Of a stretch of DNA of 64,000 bases, positions 42,391 through 51,130 are shown one piece after another; position 1 is the stretch's first letter; every line of letters begins with the position of its first letter. The DNA comes from Ryuthela nishihirai (Eukaryota > Arthropoda > Arachnida > Araneae > Heptathelidae): contig JAWZYU010000007.1 of assembly GCA_038380435.1 (NCBI GenBank), positions 25,089,001 through 25,153,000 on the forward strand, in the 5' to 3' direction. The position numbers and the translations under genes are program-made. A model generated the notes under the pieces. The model searched no databases. It was not told where the DNA came from and worked only from the letters and a program-made list of their open reading frames with translations.

Positions 42391-43025
42391 TGTTGCGGAT
42401 TACAAAAATGGATAGCCACTGAGCGTGAGTATTAAAAGCTATATTTCAAAACCAAATTCAATACAAGGTAAATTGTTACAAAGGAAATATGGATGAAGTA
42501 TCTTATTAACAAATCAACTATTAACATGCACAAGTCATCAATCTTCCTGCGTAGAGCACACAATATCAGCTCTGTGTATTTTACTAAATACTACCTTTTA
42601 CTTGATTTACCAGGTCACCCGAAGATCTTCACTCGTAAACCAATTCTCGTCCTGTGCTAATAACTTTTCACACACTAGCCGAACAAAAAGACAGTCCGTG
42701 TAGACATTCGAAGTTAGCCATAAAAGTTCCCACTTTTATACTTCCGCGTATACACAACACATCAAGTTACTTCTTGATACTTAACGATAAAAGATCCCAC
42801 TTTTATCCTTCCGTGTATACACAACACATCAAGTTACTTCTTGATACTTACGCGCCTGTCTCAGAACAGCTCACCGTCCATTTTCGAACTCTCCGACCGT
42901 TACAACACAACGACCGTTACAACACAAAACTGTTAACGCTCCACTCTTCTTCTCCAAATTCTCCCAACGTTCTTATTCGTTGGCTGAAACTTTGCTTTCG
43001 GTTGCCAGATTCTTCTGTCGTAACA
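42391..43025 (-). repeat. 5' LTR of the Gypsy element
   Basis: 635 bp, same ends and apparently the same sequence as the 3' LTR. It is expected to hold the promoter and polyadenylation signals, but I cannot place them confidently. Confidence 0.95.
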
Positions 43026-43113
43026 ATATATATAACATATGTCTAGCGACTTTTGAGCTCTCACCCCAAAAAATTTTACCGCGTAAGTACGTTGAGAACC
43101 CCTACTTAGGTAA

Positions 43114-44089
43114 TAGTTTGTTTTGTTCCTTTTTAGTCAGTAAAAGTGATAAATAAAAGTGTTTTTCAGCGTTAATGCGTATCACCTATTTATTGTACCA
43201 TTGCTTTATCTCGTCCACACCTCACTGTAATCTGTCAATAGATGTATTCTGTAAGGGCGAGCGAAGAGCAATGCCATCAGAAGAAGTACATTGCTGAAGT
43301 TAACCTACCAATAACATGGAAATCATAAAGGTGGATAGAAAAGTTTAATAATTAGTTTAATAATTTGCTACCTCTATTACCCCTACCAGTATTCTGAAAG
43401 AAGGACCCTCTTTTCCCCCCTCCTTGATCTAGCCCTGTTATCATACATTTTTAAACAGAAACTGCATGGAAATGCAGATGATACAGTTGACTCTTTTCAG
43501 TGATCCCAGCTGTTAAAGATCTTATCCCTGAAGCACTAATTTATTGTATATTGCTGAGTCATGAAGCATTCATTTCGCATCCCTTCATCCTCTTTGAAGT
43601 ATCGATTGCGTATCAGCAAAAAGTAGCTTCAAGCCCGAAGTGCAACCATAATTCCTTTATAAAAAACGAAAGGAATTCGAAACTATCAAAAGCCTTTGTT
43701 ACTGCAAAAGCTTAATCTTTTCCTTTATGGAGATCACCATTTACATTAGCCATTGAAGCCTGTAATTGGTTGCAGCAATGTCTCGCGGGAAAATGAAAAT
43801 GCTTTTTGTTGCCATTCGTGGCGTTAGAATTTCGGCGAATCGGATACAAAGAGGAAAAAATAAAGAAAACGAAATCGCTCTGATCGATCTGAATTTTGTT
43901 TGTCTACAAAAATAAAAAACATTCAATCAGTAACGGCGCTCAATCTAAATTGTAATGTGCGATTTTGGGCTTTATATCACTCGGTCTGCTTTTCACAATA
44001 CCAAGGACGTAATAATCACAAGGAATGCTTCTCACATTTGCTCTTAAAAGTGATGGGCGAAATTAAATGCAATATTTTTCAGTTTAATA
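43114..44089. other. Unassigned region
   Basis: No gene or element recognised. A C-rich patch at 43400-43440 resembles the 'cctcttttcccccc' part of repeat R, but the rest of R is not present. Confidence 0.45.
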
Positions 44090-44320
44090 TTTGAGAATAG
44101 TAATAAGGATAATGGAGGCAAAATGTTTTTAAACATGTGCATATTTTATGCATTTTTCAAGAAATTTTTCTTTACCTGTGAAACGGAGGAAAAAGTTTTA
44201 TACTGCAATGGAAAAACAGTCTTTTGGTCCCCCCCCTATTACTCTTTTCCGGCTCGATTGCGTCATTTGCCCCCCTCCCAACTCCCTCTTTTTTTTTATA
44301 GATCCGGGCCTTCTTTATGT
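44090..44320 (+). repeat. Repeat R copy
   Basis: Shares with 9185-9445 'catgtgcatattttatgcat', 'tttttcaagaaattttt', 'acagtcttttggtcccc' and 'cggctcgattgcgtcatttg'. No terminal repeats are evident. Confidence 0.6.
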
Positions 44321-44371
44321 TATTATTAGGTATTGGATATTTGGTTTATAATAATTTGTATATATATATTA

Positions 44372-44984
44372 CTGTGCAAATTAGTTGGGACAATAGGAAA
44401 ATGCAGTAACAAAGACACAACTAAAATATTTATTTGTTTAATAGTATAGTTAATAGTGAATGTGACCCCCTTAGCTTTAATTACTTCTTTCACCCTCTCA
44501 ACCATTGATGCCACTAGCTTTCCACACATCTCCTTCACTTCAGGGTCGTGGTACCACACTTTCAGGACACTTTCTATCATTTTGGTTTTCGTCGTGCAAT
44601 CCATCTTAGACATGCGCGCTTTAATAATGGGCCCACAAATTTTCAATGGGGTTTAGATTAGGTGAATTTCCTGGCTACTCCAATACCTTCAAATGTTGCT
44701 GGGTAAAGAAGCTCTTAGCAAGCTTAGAATTGTGGCATGGAGCCAGATCCTGTTGAAATACCCCATCGCCGTTACGAAACAGCTTCTGCAGTGTTGGGAC
44801 CATTTTCGCCTCCAGAACGCTTATGTACTTTTTGCTGTCCATCATTCCTTCAATGGGGTGAAGCGTCTCTTAGATTAGTTTAGACTTGCAGCAGAAGGTT
44901 ACGAACAAGTTAGACTTGAACAGTTTAGACTCTGAAGCGGAAGGGACTTAGCATTCCTTCGGTTGTCCCAACTAATTCGCACAG
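44372..44984 (-). mobile_element. Internally deleted Tc1-like element with complete ends
   Basis: The left end 'ctgtgcaaattagttgggac' and the right end (opposite strand) 'ctgtgcgaattagttgggac' are inverted repeats. TA flanks both sides (44370-44371, 44985-44986). The 613 bp interior carries the C-terminal half of a transposase on the minus strand. The N-terminal half has been lost. Confidence 0.9.
44440..44860 (-). pseudogene. Tc1-like transposase, C-terminal half
   Basis: The minus strand gives 'MMDSKKYISVLEAKMVPTLQ', 'FQQDLAPCHNSKLAKSF' (second catalytic Asp), then, past an in-frame stop, 'NSPNLNPIENLWA' (third acidic residue region). A C-terminal helix and 'ERVKEVIKAKGVTF' close to the stop follow. 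The Asn in 'SPNLNPIEN' and the stops show decay. The first catalytic block is deleted. The terminal repeats differ from the other Tc1 elements here, so this is a fourth Tc1 lineage in the window. Confidence 0.85.
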
Positions 44985-45271
44985 TACTGTAACTAATAAG
45001 TCATTTAAACTGTTTCTTTAGTACAATGGACCTATGTAAAATAAATTGTTGTTAAATGTTTGTTGGGTTTCTGACAGTAAACTCTTAGCTAAATTCCAAC
45101 TTAAAAATTGAGTTCGAACTCGTAATCTACTATTAATAAGTAATTTTAAACATCTTTCTTTCAAATATTGTCATGAAATTCGCTGATAAATACCTACATT
45201 AACGATGTTTTTTCGTGATAAAAAAAGTAATATGAGAGTAATTAAAATGAGTTTATCTGAATTAGTACAAA
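44985..45271. other. Short AT-rich spacer
   Basis: Nothing recognised. Confidence 0.5.
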
Positions 45272-46530
45272 TTTAATGTATAAAGAAGAAAGTTGTTTGT
45301 GTGTTTGTCTATCCGCTTTATTGACTCGGCCCCCAGAAATGCTAGAGATATTAAACTTTGCATGAATGTTCCTTTCACCCAGGGAAAGAATATAGGCCAC
45401 GTGCGAAACGCTGGGGGGTCAAACAAGATTGGGTTGGGTTGTTTTACCTCTGAGCGGCACTTTTTTGCACACCATGGGCTAAATGGCCAGGTCACATGGA
45501 CCCCGAAGGCTCAGAGAAGGTTGGGGGAGGGGACCCACTGGAACAGCTGTTGAGAGACACATGGTAGCCTACCGTCAAGGCCATCCAGCGTGTTCTTTGA
45601 CGTGCACAGGGTTTGGCTCTCCCACACACGGGGCCACGGCTTAACGTCCCATCCGACGGACGGCGCCTCTTTCCAAGCCCATCGGTGTCCTCTACTGACC
45701 GTGGGCCGGGCGGGGAATTTTGCGGAGATAAATCTCAACGCTGACCCAGCTGGGACTCGAACCTGGGAACTACAGATTACGAGCCTGGCGCGCTACCGAC
45801 TGAGCCACCCCCGCCCCCAAACAAGATTGGGATGGGCGGGTTTGAAATTCTCAAAATCCTTATATACTTAACATTAACTTTGAAAGTTATTCAAAATAAC
45901 TGTTGCCACCAATAAATTTGAAAGGAGGAATTCATCAAAATAATTTCTTTCTGATTTCGCATGAAGTCATTGTCAGTTTGTTGGGTCAAGCGCACGAGTG
46001 TCCGTTGATATTGAAGTCGTTCTAATTAAGCACGAGAGGTACACAAGATTCTTTGTTGAAATGAAAGCTTCAAAAACTAAGAATTCGTATCGAAAATTAA
46101 AATCATTAATTTGAAAAATGTGTAAAAGTTAATAAACTTATTGTCTCATATAGGTTAATTAATGAAAGTTTTAATATGATAAGTAATAAATAATATTTTT
46201 TAATAATAACAATAATTTTTTCATAGTACCAATACATTTTTTGGGCAGCTGAGAATGGATTTAATATTCATTTTCTGTAAAGTTATATACGCCTGGCAAA
46301 CTGTATCCGAGGGATTCCAATAGGTATGAAGTGATTCGAAAAGTCCGATCATGCGGTACCTCGAAATATGTCCATTTCTTTCCCTCCCTAAAAGAGAGGA
46401 AGAAAAATTTAACCGCAGGAATTGATCGCAATGATTTTTATGCCAAATTAAAACTTGCGACATGGAGATTGCCATCTACTCTATATTTTAGAAAGTTTCA
46501 GTCCCGAGCAACGCTGGGTAAATCTGCTAG
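45272..46530 (+). mobile_element. Helitron-like non-autonomous element
   Basis: The 3' end has the short stem-loop 'cccgagcaacgctggg' (46503-46518) followed by 'taaatctgctag' and a T, i.e. a hairpin 8-10 bp before a CTRR terminus (CTAG at 46527-46530), as in Helitrons. The 5' part around 45290-45400 ('ttgtctatccgctttattga', 'actttgcatgaatgttcctt') resembles Helitron 5' regions that I recall from arthropods. The exact 5' TC terminus is not certain. No Rep/helicase is encoded. A SINE-T is nested inside. Confidence 0.5.
45434..45818 (-). mobile_element. SINE-T, complete and well preserved
   Basis: Flanked by AAACAAGATTGGG (45421-45433, 45819-45831), a 13-14 bp target duplication. Both RNA polymerase III boxes are intact on the minus strand: 'tggctcagtcgg' and 'ggttcgagtcc'. 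It is among the least diverged copies with 55274-55661 and 46684-47064. Confidence 0.95.
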
Positions 46531-46683
46531 TACAAAATAATGTTGCATTAATGCTTAAATTTTTTTTAACTTTCGCCATATTAATAATAATGATTTTTTT
46601 TGGAACCTATCCCCCTATTTTCCTAAGTTGATGGTCTCCATTTGAACGGTTTCGGCTTACACTGTGTTTTCCTGAAAAAGGGT

Positions 46684-47064
46684 TGGGTTGTTTTACCTCT
46701 GAGAGGCACTTTTTTTGCACACCATGGGCTAAATGGCCAGGTCACAAGGGCCCCGAAGGCTCAGAGAAGGTTGGGGGAGGAGACCCACTGGAACAGCTGT
46801 TGGGAGACAGATGGTAGCCTCCCGTCAAGGCCATCCAGCGTGTTCTTTATCGTGCACAGGGTATGGCTCTCCCGCACACGGGGCCACGGCTTAACGTCCC
46901 ATCCGAAGGACGGCGGCCTTTCCAAGCTAATCGGTGTTCCCTACTGACCGTGGGCAAGGCGGAGAATTTTGCGAAGATAAATCTCAACACTGACCCAGCT
47001 AGGACTCGAACCTGGGAACTACAGATTACGAGCCTGGCGCGCTACCGACTGAGCCACCCCGTCC
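46684..47064 (-). mobile_element. SINE-T, complete and well preserved
   Basis: Flanked by CCTGAAAAAGGGT (46671-46683, 47065-47077). The head and both promoter boxes are intact, and the anticodon-loop equivalent reads 'ctcgtaa'. Confidence 0.95.
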
Positions 47065-47077
47065 CCTGAAAAAGGGT

Positions 47078-47364
47078 ACACTCATACTAACAATATGCTG
47101 ACGTATGCAAGCATGCTGAAACATATTAGTAAACATGCAAATATGTGAATACGATACTTGAAAATAGCAATAAAATAAACCTTAAGTGTGAAATTACAGC
47201 CAAGAAAACGCAAATGATGATGTTGTGTGAGAAGTTTTCGATTTAGTCCCATCTGAATCATTCGATCAGCCTTTCGACTTTCACTACTACAAAGTTTAAA
47301 ATATATATCAGACATGACAAATATCGCCATCTGGAGTATAAATATAAGTGATATATCACAAGAA
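47078..47364. other. Spacer
   Basis: No gene; a short minus-strand frame (47082-47330) has no recognised relatives. Confidence 0.5.
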
Positions 47365-47620
47365 TGGCCACGCTAGGGGGTGTTCATATCCCTCCCCCCT
47401 TTTCGAATGCTAGTAAGGGTAATTAGGGCAAAAAAATCATTATACTCGGGAATTTTTCATGCATTTTTCAAGAAATTTTCTAAAGATCTCTAAAACAGAG
47501 GGGGGGGGGGGTATATTATACTATAAAGGAAATCCAGTCTCTTGTTACTCCCCTTTTACTCTTTTTTTACCGGATTGAATTCCTCCCCCCATAATGTTTT
47601 TCTATATCCGAGCCTGAACA
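47365..47620 (+). repeat. Repeat R copy
   Basis: Contains 'catgcatttttcaagaaatt', 'aaagatctctaaaa', a run of 12 G and 'ccagtctcttg', in the order of 9185-9445. Confidence 0.6.
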
Positions 47621-47657
47621 CAAGGTAGCCTGAACACAAGGTTCACGTAAGCGTATA

Positions 47658-47858
47658 AAAAACCCTCAAGCAGCTGCTTGCCACAGAGGTCTGACAGGAG
47701 ACTATCAGTTTATGCGACATAGTAGAAAGTCTGCAATGATGGCAGGACCTCAGCAGAAAAACACGAACATTCACGCCTTATCCGGGGCTCGAACCCAGGT
47801 TCCTTAGATCAGTAGCCAATGCCCTCACCACTCGACCATTTTTCGAGTTTTAAAAGTA
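47658..47858 (-). mobile_element. SINE-S
   Basis: Minus orientation: the tail 'aaccctcaagcagctgcttg' is at 47661, box B 'gggttcgagcccc' (reverse) near 47785-47797, and a decayed box A with 'ggtcgagtggt' (reverse) at 47834-47844. The body matches 31046-31250. Confidence 0.9.
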
Positions 47859-48109
47859 GCAGAGGTAGAGAGTATAATTCGATACACATCATATACTCAG
47901 AGCTGGCTAGATATTTCGGAAAATCCTCTCCGTTTGACGTTGAAACTCAAATCGTTATCTTTACAAAAATGAGAGTTCGACCAGTTTTGAATTAGAACGA
48001 ATATAATTAGTTTGCCGTCAGAAATCGATTTTAAAATAGACCCATTTATTTTAATAATGTTTATTTTAATTTATTTTATTAATTTATTTATTTTAATAAG
48101 TTTTTAATT
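47859..48109. other. AT-rich spacer
   Basis: A 'ttattttaa' simple-sequence stretch lies at 48043-48118. Nothing coding. Confidence 0.5.
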
Positions 48110-48158
48110 TATTTTAAGTGAGACAGACACAGAGAATGTGTCTGTCTCACTTAAAATA
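48110..48158. repeat. Perfect 21 bp inverted repeat with 7 nt spacer
   Basis: Arms 48110-48130 and 48138-48158 are exact reverse complements around 'agagaat', centred on 'gtgagacagacac'. It directly precedes the solo LTR by 33 bp. Confidence 0.9.
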
Positions 48159-48191
48159 TATTAAAATTGAAGAATGTTGCATTTAACATAT

Positions 48192-49236
48192 TGTTACGAC
48201 AGATGAACGTGCTGCAATGAATTTATGTTAAACGTGTCATGAACGCTCGCGTATGCTTCTGGGTGAGAATTAATTATATAACCAATGACATCGAACGGAC
48301 TTGATTGGAAAGAATAAAAAAAAAAGTTTTGTGAAGCATCATTTCAGTGAGAAGAAGTAAGTAGTTTAACCCTTTCACGACTAAGGGAAACATTTTTCCC
48401 ATTTTAAAATTGGTGATTGTCGTATTTAATTATAACCTTATCTGCATTTTTTGTACAGAATGTCAAAATAGAACGTATGCCGAACGCAATTACGTAAACG
48501 GGAACGTTTAGTCCATGTCCATCTTTGCAATAATGTTGCATCTGTGCAATGTCCATCTTTGCTTCACAACAAAAGAAATTGCTTCGCAGAATATCATAAT
48601 TAGCACATCATTTTGTATAGTAATTTTATTTCATAATTTTGTATTATTTTAGTTAACATTTTGTTCTAATAAACCAATAAATAAAAGACATTGCATAATA
48701 AGCCTAACTATAATTTGTGTTACCTTTATAGTCCATTGGGAAAAATATTTCCCATAAAATTCCAAAAAAACTACACATTGTTATGTTATTTTCTTATGAT
48801 TTTTATTTATTTTACGTCTAAACAAACTAAAATAAACAGTTACATACTAATATTTACTCTTAGAAACCTTATGGTCCTGAAAGGGTTAAGTAAATGCAAT
48901 ATAAAGAATAAGAAGTGTTTTTCTCTGGTATGTTGCGGAAAGATAAATGCGTTAATCAGTGTGATCTAGTTAGCGGACTGGTAAGAAGAGTAAAGATGTT
49001 TAAGACACTTAAAGATGTGTCTTCAGCGGTTTTACGCAAGTCGAACTAGTAGATCTGATCTTAACTTTTCTGTCGGAAAAGTTCATTACTTGGTGTTTGT
49101 TTGTAAGATTTGGTAAGGTTATTATCGATAGACTTTGTATCCATACTTTTGTATTAAATCATAGTATTTTAGATTTATTGTTACTAGTTGTTATTTTTGA
49201 ACTCACGCTGAGTATCTATCATTTTAATTTGTAACA
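48192..49236 (+). mobile_element. Solo LTR of a Gypsy relative, with a MITE inside
   Basis: Starts TGTTACGACAG and ends 'ctcacgctgagtatctatca' ... 'gtaaca'. This matches the two ends of the 635 bp LTR read on the minus strand, while the middle has diverged. ATAT lies directly on both sides (48188-48191, 49237-49240). Without the MITE (48370-48885) and the extra TTAA it is about 525 bp. There is no gag or pol beside it, so it is a solo LTR left by LTR-LTR recombination. Confidence 0.75.
48370..48885. mobile_element. piggyBac-type MITE, second copy
   Basis: TTAA on both sides (48366-48369, 48886-48889), termini CCCTTTCACGAC and CCTGAAAGGG. It is very similar along its length to 26733-27260, with one ~12 bp internal difference and scattered substitutions. 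Confidence 0.92.
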
Positions 49237-49240
49237 ATAT

Positions 49241-49849
49241 TAAAACTTGAACAGAATAACTCTCGTTTAGAATCGACTCCACAGAAATGACTGTTATTGA
49301 AGATAGATTGCGAGTCTCCCGTCGTATTACCAACTTAACATTTTCAGCCCTGAATTTTTAATATGAAAAATAATTTTTTTTGATCATCAATAATTGAATG
49401 TAAGACATACAAGGACTCCCCTACTAAGTTTGAGCGGGTTTTCGCCATAGGTTTAGAAACTAGAAAATCGTCGCAAATTCCACCAACAAGTCTTAGAGAT
49501 AAAAAATAGAAGCATATTTTTTATTCATTTTAAATAATGTTTTTATACAAAGATCTTATCAAATCATTTCGTGTGAAAAATTTTGAAACAATTTTTAGAT
49601 TTCGATTTTAGATCAATACTTACCAAACATGTTGTTCAGGTTATTAGCATTCATCTTGAATAGCGGAATAATACGGGTCACTCAGATATGTAAACACTCA
49701 CTTCTTGTTGAACCATGTCATGAAATGTGATTCACATACTTTGTAGAGGTGACATCTAGTGCTTTATATGGTGAAACTAGATACTCAGCCAGTAGCTAGA
49801 ACTCTTTATATATTAAGGTGGCAAATGCCACAGGCAGGGCCGAAAGGGT
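49241..49849. other. Unassigned AT-rich region
   Basis: No gene or known repeat. Confidence 0.5.
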
Positions 49850-49926
49850 TAAATTTTTAGTGTTCCGCGGGTATTCACGGCGAAAAATGGTGTGCCGTGA
49901 GCAAAACAATGTTTGAGAATCACTGC
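49850..49926 (-). mobile_element. hAT MITE end, family of 1225-1885
   Basis: On the minus strand 'cagtgattctcaaacattgt', 'ttgctcacggcacacc', 'cgccgtgaatac' and 'cactaaaaattt' match the left end of the element at 1225. The other end is not found nearby, so this is a truncated copy. Confidence 0.7.
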
Positions 49927-50091
49927 TGTAGACATTCAACTGTTTCCTTTTCGGATTAATTTTTCTTTGCGTGGAATACATATTTAATAAAATAAATTAA
50001 AAAATAAAATATTACTCTTCGCATTTCTACGATCGTCCATTATTTCGAATTTCCACTATTAGAAAGTGATAAAAATGAAAAATAAAACTTA

Positions 50092-50691
50092 CCGTACATT
50101 TCCGCAGATAAGACGATAGTTGAATCATAAAAAAAAGGCCCCCAAAATCCGGGTCGTATTATAGGACAGATACAAAAAAATTAGATTGGAATTTATATAA
50201 ATTGAAACCATTATTACTACAACTTATCGAAAAATCTATCATATTATTAAAATACGCTATATGATAATACATTACATTGTAATAGTAAATAATACATGAC
50301 ATTGTAATAGTAAAACAATACTAAAACAAAATAAATATTAAAAGTTATGTTTATTGAGCTACTGAGGAAAAAACGGACAGACCGTAATTATTTACTAGTA
50401 CAGAGTAGGGTATGTCCACAAAATAGAATAGCCCATACGACGCTTTTGTGAATAGTCAAGGTCATTACCCGAATGTCGGAATCAGTGCGAATGTTTGCGA
50501 ATAGGACATAATTCCGTATACGCTATACAGTATTATTATCCAGATGATGATCGCCGATCTAAACTAAATTCATAGGCCGTTAATAGTTTGGGGTCGTCTT
50601 ATAGGACAGATATATGCTAAAACTATAAATCTTTGACGAAAATTTATACCTCGTCTTATCTGAAGGTCGTCTTATCTGCGGAAATATACGG
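50092..50691. mobile_element. 600 bp MITE with TA target duplication
   Basis: The left end 'ccgtacatttccgcagataa' and the right end (opposite strand) 'ccgtatatttccgcagataa' are inverted repeats; TA flanks both (50090-50091, 50692-50693). A partial extra copy of 'cgtcttatctg' lies just inside the right end. Its ends resemble the 101 bp MITE at 5400-5500 ('ccgtatttcttcgattctaa'). The interior is AT-rich and noncoding. A mariner-type origin is likely. Confidence 0.8.
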
Positions 50692-50797
50692 TAATTCCTT
50701 TTGAAAACGAGCATCCCATATTCGCCAGAAGTGACATATTCTTGTAGTTAGATATTTTTTTCTTGCTAATACTGCAATATATAAAATGTTAAAAAAA

Positions 50798-51092
50798 TAT
50801 AAATTAAAAAATTTTAAAAATACCTATCTTCTTCCTATAGGTCCCTAAAAATTAGAAAATAAATCTAAAGCATATCGATGATGCAATCAGTCACTGAGTT
50901 CGTGTTCGCTTCAAATGAAGATTGGGTGCAGGCAATCTTGTCGAACAGATAAATCGGCGCCCTATCTTCCTTCGAAGCAATTACGAACTCAGTGATCGAT
51001 TGCACCATCGACATGCTTCAGGTTTATTTTCTACACTTATGGGCCCTATAAGAAGATAGGAATTTTTTAAAATTTTTTAATTTATAATTTTT
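50798..51092. mobile_element. Fold-back MITE with ~120 bp arms
   Basis: Arms 50798-50918 and 50968-51092 are imperfect inverted repeats: 'ttaaaaaattttaaaaa', 'cctatcttctt', 'gaaaataaa(t/c)ct' and 'gcaatcagtcactgagttcg'. The unpaired centre is about 50 bp. Its inner arm sequence is shared with the element at 6026-6552. No gene. Confidence 0.75.
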
Positions 51093-51130
51093 TGTGGTCA
51101 TTAAAAACACTTACCTTCCAAAACTTTGGT

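Larger units (their letters stand above)
37876..43025 (-). mobile_element. Ty3/Gypsy LTR retrotransposon, young but defective
   Basis: Two 635 bp LTRs (TG...CA ends), a tRNA-Leu-type primer site, a polypurine tract, and gag-protease-RT-RNase H-integrase order on the minus strand place it in Ty3/Gypsy. Flanking ATAT on both sides fits a 4 bp target duplication; the AT-repeat context makes its exact length ambiguous. The LTRs look identical by eye. No envelope gene is present. It lacks most of RNase H and the integrase core and has a frameshift in RT. Confidence 0.95.
37620..43105. mobile_element. hAT MITE with internal 128 bp duplication, split by the Gypsy element
   Basis: The left end 'gtggttctcaacc' and the right end (opposite strand) 'gtaggggttctcaacg' are inverted repeats of the common hAT 'GGTTCTCAA' type. 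The perfect octamer TTAGGTAA flanks the outside. Left of the Gypsy insertion the terminal ~128 bp is present twice in tandem (about 37618-37744 and 37745-37872; both contain 'cttcacgtaccccctggaaa'). The right part is 43026-43105. The MITE itself is about 335 bp. Confidence 0.75.

Noticed and set aside
49796..49981. Small protein on the minus strand
   Set aside because: It overlaps the hAT MITE end and has no family.
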